A stretch of DNA of 64,000 nt, taken from assembly GCA_026419805.1 (NCBI GenBank), contig JAOSLS010000079.1:32714-96713 (forward strand), in the 5' to 3' direction. The notes beneath the pieces are model-generated. The model saw nothing but the letters and a program-made list of their open reading frames with translations, did not search any database and was not told where the DNA came from. Source of the DNA: Ceratocystis colombiana (Eukaryota; Ascomycota; Sordariomycetes; Microascales; Ceratocystidaceae). This document shows, piece after piece, positions 55,911-64,000 of the stretch. The translations under genes and the position numbers were made by a program. Each line of letters opens with the position of its first letter. Position 1 is the stretch's first letter.

Positions 55911-57747
55911 TTAGTTGTCGGGAATGCGGACTTTTTTAGCATACGTCATAATATTGCTGATGACTGACTCTTGGATCTCGTCTCCTTTGCCAGCCGCTAC
56001 TCTAAGAAGAAGCTTATTCAGAGGCTGACTACCCAGGATATCAACGTGATCGGCAGTTGTTGAACCGCCACGAAGGTTAAAAGTCTCAGGATTGTGCGGC
56101 AGCTCCACAACCGTGACCTTGGCCCCAGCGGGGTTGTATCGCGGCATCTTCCAGCCCTTGTTGCACATGTATCCAGTACTCAATAGGTTAACAGTGCCAT
56201 CTCCCTCGCCCATGATAACGCCGTGGTCGATGTGGTTTTCAGTGACACTTGTGTCAATAGTAATATTGGGCTGGGAGTTGAGGATGGAATTAGACTTCTT
56301 GTAATAGTAAGCACGCTCTGTGGCTTTGCCAACTCCGTAGAAGCAGTAGATTTTGAGGCTTGGAGCAAGGGGCAGACGGGTCTCCAGAGGGTTGATCCAC
56401 TTGCTAGGGTCATTTTCGTTGGCATTGACCTCATCGGCGCTGTAGGCAACCCCCTTCGAGTACGAATTCTTCGCCATATTTCTATACCATTCCTCGGTTG
56501 TGCTGTAAAGATAGTCCATAGTATCATCAATGGTAAAGTTTTTAGGTTCGCCGCTAGGGTTCACATTATCCCTAAAGTTCAAAACCGAGCCAAAGGTAAA
56601 GCCTTGTCCGGGCAGATCGTCGGGGGCGGATTCGAGGTCTCCCCAGATGGCTGTGCCGCCGATGGGGAACATGGACGAAACTCCAGGCATAGCACGGAAA
56701 ATGTCGGCACGGTCGCCCTTGCTGAGGAACTTTTCCAGGCCATAACCAGCAATCGCATTGAGTTGCGCGGTGTCACGCATCTCGCCCGAGAGAACGGCAG
56801 GAGCGCCCTTGATAGCACCCAGCATGCAGCCACTGACATTGACCCAAGAATCGATGTACTTTTCAACCCAACCATCGCCGCCTTTGCCGCCTTGCTCGGA
56901 AGCAACCCAGTGGAAGAAGTAAAACAGAACTTGGCTGCCCATGCTATGAGAAATAAGAGTGGCCTTCTTTCCCTGAGTGTTGACGGAAGTTTCGATGTGG
57001 GCCTTGAGGTGGCTGAAGTAGCGGTCTCGGACTTCAAGGTTGGCATAGGACAAACGCCAATCATAGGCAGCCGTGTGCGAGTTGGTGGGATCGTATCCAA
57101 TAGAAGCCAGGTTCTCGATAATCTTGCTCCAAAGCCAGTAGCCGGTGATGAAGAAATCAGCTGCGTCAAATCCTTGTGCGGCGCGAATCTTGATATCAGG
57201 AGGGTCAAGGCCGGTCTTGGTATCCAGCATGATGTGCTTTTTCCACACGTCTTTGTCAAGGACCAGCGCACGCATCATGGTCCAGCTACCCCACAATCTC
57301 TTGCGGAAGTATGCGCGTGAGCTGTTTGAAGTGCCCCAGGATTCAAGGCCAGTGGAAATGACACCAGGGATCATTACTAGAGGGTGGTGGGCTTTGTAGC
57401 CCTCGGATGCCATTTTGAGTCCGATAGCAAAGGACTCAGAGCTATCGACTACTTGCTTTTCCCCATTCTGCACGCAGGAAGAGAGGGAGATGAAGTCAGT
57501 CAGCCAAGGTTTCCGCGGACAAGCGAAGTATAGAATTCACACTTACGAGCAAGTCTCTAATATCGCTGGCAAGACTGGCGGGTAAGTCGGATTGGATTGC
57601 CTCATATAGGCTTTCAATGCTGAGATCGCCAAACGACTTGGGGTCAATGAGTTCACTATTCCTGGCAAAGACGCCGGCAGTAACAATGCCAAGCAGGCAT
57701 CCCAAGAGCAGGGTGAAGGTATTATGCTTCCAAAGTTGGCAAAACAT
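55911..57747 (-). CDS. LRO1: Phospholipid:diacylglycerol acyltransferase (PDAT, Lro1-like)
   Basis: Exons 57547-57747 and 55911-57467 give 585 residues across a 79 bp intron (GTAAGT donor, GTGCAG acceptor). A single N-terminal membrane helix (residues ~11-30, TLLLGCLLGIVTAGVFA) anchors the enzyme in the ER, with the catalytic LCAT-like domain in the lumen. Visible signatures are HHPLVMIPGVISTGLESWG, RLWGSWTMMRAL, GLDPP and YDWRLSY. The lipase elbow is SHSMGS (S242); the other triad members are probably D490 in EGDGTVN and H541 in TADHVDIL. The enzyme moves an acyl chain from a phospholipid to diacylglycerol and makes triacylglycerol without acyl-CoA. The N-terminus is shorter than usual for Lro1, which often has a basic cytosolic stretch before the helix. 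An additional upstream exon is possible. Confidence 0.88.
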
Positions 57748-58015
57748 TTCCAGCACGCCTATTCGGAATTGACGAAATCCGGCGTTTCCAGACAGGTGAG
57801 GTGATGGGCTCCTCTTGGTGTTGTAGGGGCAGAGGAAAAGAAAAAACAACTGTCTGTTGCGGGTTATCCGGAAAAGAAAAAAAAAACAGCCAGCAAGTTG
57901 TTAAGTGGGGAGATGTGCAGCACACAAGTGCGGGTGTAGCTGAGAAGAGGGTTAATGAAGGGATTGTCTCTATCTGTAGTCGCGAAGATCAAGAAAGCAC
58001 CCTAGCGATTATCAT

Positions 58016-58021
58016 CACGTG
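58016..58021. promoter_or_regulatory. E-box CACGTG in the PDAT upstream region
   Basis: CACGTG is embedded in the longer palindrome ATCACGTGAT (58014-58023), about 270 bp upstream of the PDAT start. It matches Cbf1/Pho4-type bHLH sites. A functional role is not established. Confidence 0.35.
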
Positions 58022-59179
58022 ATATCCGTAGCTACCGGCGAATTTAGAGCAACGTTTATCCTGACAAAGCTGGACGGCGGAAAGTCAACCGGTTTTCATA
58101 AGCAAGGAGGAGTTGCAATTTTGGCAGTCTGTATTTTAATTTCAACCCTTCAGGCAGACTATGAAGGCAAAATTGAGAGAACTAGGTTGGAAAACCCTTG
58201 TGACACCGACAACCCAGGGTCGGACAGTCTGTGGAATCGTCCGAAGGCTGAGAGTAAGCATTACTTTTGGTGGCTTAGCACTTGCGCTTGTGCCAGTGGT
58301 TTTCCTCCAGATTTCTCTGTCGATAAGTTAAATGTGTGGCGCTTGGCTTCACATGTCGAGGTAAGCTGTGGGCTTTTTATAATAGCGAGCGGCGCTGAAG
58401 AGGAGGTTCTTCGGCGGAGACAAGGCTTTGCTTCCTACCATCCATGCTGTCTAGCGCCAAGGCTGGGGCGGATAGAAGCTCACGTACCGCACGGGCGTCA
58501 GAAAAGCAAGCTAGCCCCGATTATCTCGATTCATTTATTCTTGTCCGACCGACTCTGCACGAGAAGGATTGATAGATAGGCTTGTCGTGCCAGGGACTTG
58601 GAGGGGGGAGTAGAAACAAGGGCTTTATAGGTCAGAAATCTTTAGGTGACAGATTTGGTCTAGTTGTTTAAAACTGAAGCCGAAATCTAAAGAGGCGCCC
58701 GGCGGGTGTTTGGGGACTCTTTTAATTTTTTAGGTGCATAGTAGCTCTTTTCCGGGGCAGGGCATTGCATGGTAGCTTGTGTGAGAGGGAGGAAGCGCAG
58801 TATGGGCTAGCTGTGGGTGTTTAGATTTCTAGGTTTTGCGGCTCACGCACCCGCAATAGCCATCTAGATCCGATTCAACAGACTTTCGGGAGCGTAGAGT
58901 TGTTCTAGGCAATGGATGGCATAGGTTGTGCTGGCCAATAGCAAGACGGTATAGCATGACCCTAACCTCAGCATTGAGCAAGCCAGCCAGCTGCGAAGCA
59001 GATATCAGCCAGGCCGGGCCTAGCACTAGTATCATTTTTTTTTTCGCTCTGAGAGGATCTATAGGCGTTCTTACTTTGGATATTTTGCCATCCAAGGATT
59101 CCTTGTTCTTTTCCAGGCGGTAGGTAAGCATTTTTTACGCAAAGGCTGGAAGTTAGAGCCTTTGGGAAGGGTGGACGCA

Positions 59180-59203
59180 GGGCCGGGCCGGGCCGGGCCG
59201 GGC
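59180..59203. repeat. GGGCC tandem repeat, 4.8 copies
   Basis: Perfect pentamer repeat in an otherwise gene-free region. Confidence 0.85.
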
Positions 59204-59618
59204 ATGTGGGAGTTTGCCCCGAATGATTATACGCTTACGAGGGTTTAGGAAACAATTTCGCAGGCACCTGTCTAGCAAATGCAGGCTGTGTGCGCATATT
59301 TTTAGCTAGTGCCGAGTGCTGTTATTGTTTTCTGCGTTTCACCGCCGCTATGTAGATCGAGGTGCATACATGATGGCGAATATTGATTTACAGTGAATGT
59401 GAGGCCGTAGCCTTGCGGTCACGTGATATGATACTTGCATTTGTAAGTCGGTTTAATCAAGCTGCGCAAGGCTATTCAACAGCCGAAGCTACTATGAAGC
59501 AACAACAAGCAATATAAACGCACTGAGTAGTAGTTATTTGTAGTTTAAATAGAAACATATAAATTTAATGTATTATTATTCAAGTTGATTCCCTTCCAAG
59601 GAGGGGAGGTGCCCGTGG

Positions 59619-60107
59619 GAGTTCGGTAAGCTTCCGCTTTCGGGATCGCTCACACATCACAATAATGAAGTACAGTACTGCGAACAGTCGGACGTCCAAG
59701 CTATAGCAATATATTCTATTGCGAGTTGACTATAATACAGAAGGGTATCTGCTGCTGTTCTTCAATATCCTTATCGAGAGACCGTTTTGCCATTATTGAG
59801 AACGGTACCCCGAGTAGTATTCAAAGCACCAGAGGTATATGTAACTGCCAATCGGTCGGATTGCTCCCTAGTAGGTCTGCCCGCGACAAAGGCATCACTA
59901 CGATCTGGTGCGTAAGAATTGGTTGATTGTCAAAGGGACTCTCGAGATTCATATTCGCTTTCAGGCGGGAGACAATCGTCATAGAACAAAGCTTCGTCTT
60001 CAATCGAGGCCCAATGCATTCTTGGCTTACTTTAAAGAGCGTTATTGCCGCGATTGTCTGGCCGTGTTGGTGATGAGCGGTCCCGAAAGCGGAAGCTTAC
60101 CGAACTC
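59619..60107. mobile_element. Short element with 34 bp inverted terminal repeats (MITE-like)
   Basis: 59619-59652 (starting GAGTTCGGTAAGC) and 60074-60107 are reverse complements with one mismatch. They enclose about 420 bp with no intact frame. Outside the 34 bp the similarity continues only weakly on both sides, so the true ends could lie a few bases further out. No clear target duplication was found. The size and structure fit a non-autonomous DNA transposon; the family is not identified. Confidence 0.65.
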
Positions 60108-61110
60108 TGGGCGACGATCTGTGAAGCGATTGCTCCAGTTTATGTCGTGGATGTAGAGATTCATGGCTTTTAGCCTGCTCCAGGCCTACTAATAAGGCGG
60201 CATCACCAAATACCCTACCCAGTGGATGCAATACATAAGAACGCATGACTCTCTTTTAGAGCAGTGCTTGTATCGCCTCATTCTGATGGCATGAGCAGCT
60301 AGCTAGCAAAGACTGCCACAGAAAGAGAGCAAAGGTCGCCAGGTAGAAGCCGAGTAGGACCGGGTGGCAGGCCTCTTTCTATCACGTCGTGCAAAATCAG
60401 CCCCAGAACGAATGTTCTGTCAGATCTCGAGTTTAGTCTTTTCCCAACCGAGGTCTTCTTCATGATCCTCTCTATCGACACAGAGCAGCTGAGCCATGAC
60501 GACTGAGCACAAAACCAGCAATTCGTGCGACTGATAAAAGACAAGGAGCATGCTATGACAAGTGGCGAAACTGGTTGGACCCAGGACGCGACATCTGCTA
60601 GGCTTGTACTCTTTTACCTGACTAAATTTCCGGATAGAGGTTTGTCTAGCTCCCCCCCAAAAAGAAAGAATGCAAAGCAAGACCATATTGACAGGCGTTA
60701 CTCAATGATTCATTTGCATGTCTTTCATCCAGGAGAAGCATTTTGCTAAAACACGTCTACAGCGTTTGTGCGAATTTGACGAAAAATGTTTCATTTTGAA
60801 TCCACATTTCGGTACGATCGGGTTAGGTTAGGTTCTTGAAATTCTGCGCTCAACACCAACATACATTCAACTTACTCTCCGAAAGGTGCCATTTGTAACC
60901 CTCTAAAATCCTTTATTCTTGTCCCCCGTCATGACAAGAAACAAGTTGTGGTGAATCCATATACCGTAGATAGCATGCCACAACAAGAAAGGGCTCTGGT
61001 TTGACATGAATATGAACGACACCATTTATATAAGCAAGATGATAATATAGAAACACTCGTACACAACAAGAAGCAGCCATTTCGTATGATCAGCGGCTGC
61101 TCTTCCAATA

Positions 61111-61166
61111 AGAAAAAGAAAGAAAAAGAAAGAAAAAGAAAGAAAAAAAATAAAAAAAAAAAAAAG
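61111..61166. repeat. A/G-rich microsatellite (AGAAAAAGAA-type)
   Basis: Three copies of a ten-base unit run into a poly-A-like stretch. Confidence 0.8.
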
Positions 61167-62238
61167 AGATCCCCAAACTGCATATAAAATAGTAACAAGA
61201 AATCACAAGTCCGACCCAGTACAAAAATTCAAACGCAAATAAAGCCCATATACAAAAAAACACCTCCAAGGTAGAAGAATCGCAGAATAACCAGTACCGA
61301 AATGAGCCCTTGGAATTCGAGCGGGCGGCAAAAATCGACGATATATCAGAAACAAATGTTACTCGATGTGAATGGAAGCGAGGGCGAAGCAGAGAAAACA
61401 GCATCGACAATATGCAAAAAAGCGCAGGTGTAACAATGAAAGCCAAGGCATACAATGCTGGATCAGTAGCACCGACGCATGGCGGTATACGGAGCTAAGC
61501 AGTAAGAAAACGAAGTCGAAAATGAAAATAAAACGTGAGCAAGCAAACGGGCGAACAACGAAATGGAGAGAGGCCAGAAGCAGAAGAGAAATAAACGGTC
61601 CAAGTTTGGGGTCCAGATCCGGTCGGATGTTTAGGTTAATTTCCACGGGCTGAATGTTATTTTCGGCTAGAGAAGAATCCAGGAAGGAGTTGGCGCCAAG
61701 AGGAGGACAAAACTTGTGTGCAAAACCAATATGTTTGATTTTGAGAAAGACAGGGAGACACGGGAGAGAAAGCTGCTGCCGATGGTTAGACCGATGCAGG
61801 CGCAGGCAGCAAAGTATCCAACACAAACACTACTCTCCAACTCTTCAGTGTTCTCAAGATTTGCTGCCCATGTGTAATGCTTGCTTTTTTTGTTGTCTCA
61901 AGTGGCCCGGCCATGCGTGGCCAGATGATCACATCAACAAAAAGAATAGAGAAAACAATAGAACAACTCCTGAGCATCAATGCAACAAAATAGTGTATAA
62001 ACAAGGTTAGAGGTCCTGAGGGAGCAAGGCAATGGATTTTTTTTCATGACAGGAGTTGCGCCCAAACAAGGAAATAAATCCTAAATGGCTAATTCGTAAC
62101 AAGCAAAAGACTGGAAGGGAATCTAGATGAAAAGGTGAGTGAGTTTGTGGACGTCACATTTGTGGCTCCGGTGGATACAGAGACTGTCGAGTAAATTCGC
62201 AAAGCGAGCAAGAAAAACACCATATGTGTATGGGCAAC

Positions 62239-63805
62239 TCAAGCACGTGACGGCTGGCTGTAGGGGCCCCTTGCGTCGGCGTACGGGTTATGATAGTTTT
62301 GGGGGGACTTGGACGGCATGGGAGGGGCTTGACGATCGCCTGGAATGGGGGCGGGCCCGTTGTTGGACGGAGGAGAGTTAGTGCGGTCCTGGTAGCTGTT
62401 GCGAGAGTACATGGGGTCCATGGGCGGCGGGGGCTTCATAGCATCGTAGTGTGAGGGGCCGCCGTTAGGGCCAGCTGGTGGAGGATACGGAGGTTGGTAC
62501 CCTGACGGGGCTGGTGGGTAGCTTGGAGGCTGGCCCGCGGCGTAGCCGCTTTGAGGAGGGGGGGCCGAAGCTCCCATGCGATCATGAGGATAGACATTGG
62601 CCGGGTGATTAGGTCCCGGTGGGATGTAGGGTGGTTGTTGGCCGTATTCCGGCATTGGGGCCGGAGGAGCTCCATAAGGAGCTTGCGTAGGAGGGGCGCT
62701 GTATGAAGACATGGACGGCGGCGGCGGCGGCGGAGGGTAGGGGCCACCCGGGTAGGACTGGTCAGCTTGTGGGGTGTAGCCATTAGGGGGCGGCGGTGGA
62801 GGCGGGTGGCCATAGCCACTCGGAGGGGCGCTCCCGGGGTATTGCTGCGGGTGGTGGCCAGAATATCTCGGAGCATCATGAGCGTCTCTTCGGTCGGGAT
62901 AGTCGTGTGGAGGCATGCCGCCATTGTTCATGGGGGGAGGCATTTCTGGCCTTTGGCTATATGTGCTAGAGCTCTGGTAGCTACTACCATGGGGGGTTTG
63001 TGGCGGGTGAGGAGGAGGCGCTGCAATAGAATTTGTCTTGGGTGAATTCGACCTCCGTGGGCCGTTGTGGATGTTGGTATTCGCGTTGTTGAGGGAGTGG
63101 CCTTTGAAGCTTCCGCCATTAGCAACGCCGCCATTGGCACTGCCATTATTGTTGCTGTTATTGCTGGGGTTGTTGCTGTTGTTATTGTTGCCACCGGCGT
63201 TGTTACTGCCGTTAGCTCCATGCACAGGAGATCCGAGATTTCTATAGCCTTTGCGAGAAGCCATGTTGGCGCGCTCTTTTTCCCTTTCCCATCGTATCGA
63301 GTCGTTTTTAAGATCTTCAATCATGGCCTACGGCAGCGGGAGAGTTCATTGGGTAAGTTAGTGTAACAGGGAGGGCGGGCGGAGGCAGATAGTGGGAATT
63401 TCGCCACGGAACATTAACTTACAGTGGTCAAGTTGCGGTAGGCAGTAATGAAGTATCCTTGGCGCTGCTGTCCATTGCTAGGGTCCTGATGTCGGGTTGC
63501 TCGTTAGTCCATGTAAATGCAAGGTCGATGTAAGGCCATTTGTTGTTGCAGAGAGGAAGGAAAAGAGAGAAAGGTAAAGGGGAAAAGACAGAAGGGAAGA
63601 AATAGGGAGAGAAGGAGAGAGCAAAAGGCCTTACCTCAAATACGCCGGGCCTCACAAGTGCATCATTTCCGAGGTAGCGGCAGATATCAGCGGTGATAAC
63701 CTCGCGGTCGATGCCGTCACGGTCGATAAAGTATTCATTATGTCTAGTAGGTACATTTGACTGAATAGTCATAGTCGCTGGAGCACGAGTAGCAGTGTGA
63801 GCCAT
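62239..63805 (-). CDS. RfeG-like protein with conserved N-terminal domain and Pro/Asn/Gly-rich tail
   Basis: Exons 63635-63805, 63423-63485 and 62239-63327 (transcribed right to left) give 440 residues. Introns are 149 and 95 bp, all GT-AG and in phase 0. The conserved part is residues ~20-95: RHNEYFIDRDGIDREVITADI, then CRYLGNDALVRPG, then GYFITAYRNLTT and MIEDLKNDSIRWERE. This pattern is what I recall from ascomycete proteins annotated as transcription factor RfeG/RfeF-like. The remaining ~340 residues are low-complexity, with an Asn/Gly run and then long Pro/Tyr/Gly stretches with poly-Pro, typical of disordered scaffolding or condensate-forming regions. DNA binding has not been shown from sequence. 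The three small exons are fixed by the conserved domain running across both splices. Confidence 0.8.
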
Positions 63806-63966
63806 CACGAAGACAGGCTATGTTGAGCGTAAGCAGGTGCTTTGGTGTAGTCCGGATCAGAAGGGCTTCGGTTTAAAGGTGATAACTGATGGTTGATTGA
63901 GGGTAAGCAAAGAGAGAGAATATGGGAGGAAAGGGAAAGAAAGAGAAGGATGGGGAGGGTGGAAAG

Positions 63967-64000
63967 GACAAGAAGACAAGAAGACAAGAAGACAAGAAGA
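63967..64000. repeat. GACAAGAA tandem repeat, >4 copies, runs off the window
   Basis: Perfect eight-base units occupy the last 34 bases and may continue beyond the window. They lie in the promoter side of the RfeG-like gene. Confidence 0.9.

Larger units (their letters stand above)
58024..62238. other. 4.2 kb region without a supportable gene
   Basis: Contains the GGGCC repeat, the element with inverted ends at 59619-60107 and an A/G-rich microsatellite. The open frame at 58019-58579 starts with GTG and resembles nothing recognised, and the other frames are shorter. The right end is probably the 3' flank of the gene at 62239. Confidence 0.4.

Noticed and set aside
56223..57320. 365-residue plus-strand open frame opposite PDAT
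   Set aside because: It is fully antisense to a strongly conserved enzyme gene, has no recognisable domain, and such frames are common opposite genes with biased codon use.
58019..58579. 186-residue plus-strand frame upstream of PDAT
   Set aside because: Starts at GTG, overlaps the PDAT promoter region, and shows no family pattern.
1..64000. CRISPR arrays, bacterial operons, tRNA genes
   Set aside because: Intron-containing eukaryotic genes dominate; no direct-repeat/spacer pattern was seen. No convincing tRNA B-box with a matching A-box was spotted by eye. A tRNAscan-type run would be decisive for small RNA genes.

Overview
The window comes from a filamentous ascomycete nuclear genome (Pezizomycotina). 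This rests on short 50-130 bp GT-AG introns, CT-rich leaders, and orthologues typical of that group: a peroxisome-inheritance protein, a PTH11/rhodopsin-type receptor, a PDAT and an RfeG-like protein. Genus and species cannot be resolved from the sequence alone.

Positions 1-20000 are an accessory, repeat-rich island. It begins with an ~0.9 kb direct duplication (1-885 and 2978-3866). Each copy carries a small secreted six-cysteine protein gene on the minus strand with a TATA box. Around these lie relics of pogo/Fot1-type DNA transposons, short fragments of a 134 bp LTR, and a decayed paralogue (5615-6115) of the F-box-like gene found further right. From 6675 to 15225 there is a nested pair of Ty1/copia retrotransposons. 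Copia-A (7164-10992) sits inside Copia-B and is flanked by a perfect 5 bp target-site duplication. Its left LTR is an abnormal 72 bp palindrome. Copia-B has frameshifts in its polyprotein. Right of the nest lie a gene with a candidate PD-(D/E)XK nuclease motif (15904-16701), a four-exon F-box-like gene (17555-19514) and a coiled-coil gene fragment.

Positions 22800-64000 are a conserved housekeeping segment with long gene spacing: INP1 (peroxisome inheritance), a membrane-anchored cupin, a DUF2434 multi-pass membrane protein, COG5 (Golgi tethering), a PTH11-like receptor, a Gfo/Idh/MocA oxidoreductase, a single-pass Ser/Thr/Pro-rich membrane protein, a branched-chain aminotransferase, a CSC1/OSCA-type channel, ECM29 (proteasome adaptor), LRO1/PDAT (triacylglycerol synthesis) and an RfeG-like low-complexity protein. 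These are individually transcribed genes with no visible pathway cluster. Several intergenic blocks of 1-4 kb hold only simple repeats, poly-C tracts, a 42 bp minisatellite or a short element with inverted terminal repeats (59619-60107).

Exon boundaries were placed by hand from reading frame, GT-AG sites, branch-point-like motifs and continuity of recognised protein families. None is backed by transcript data.
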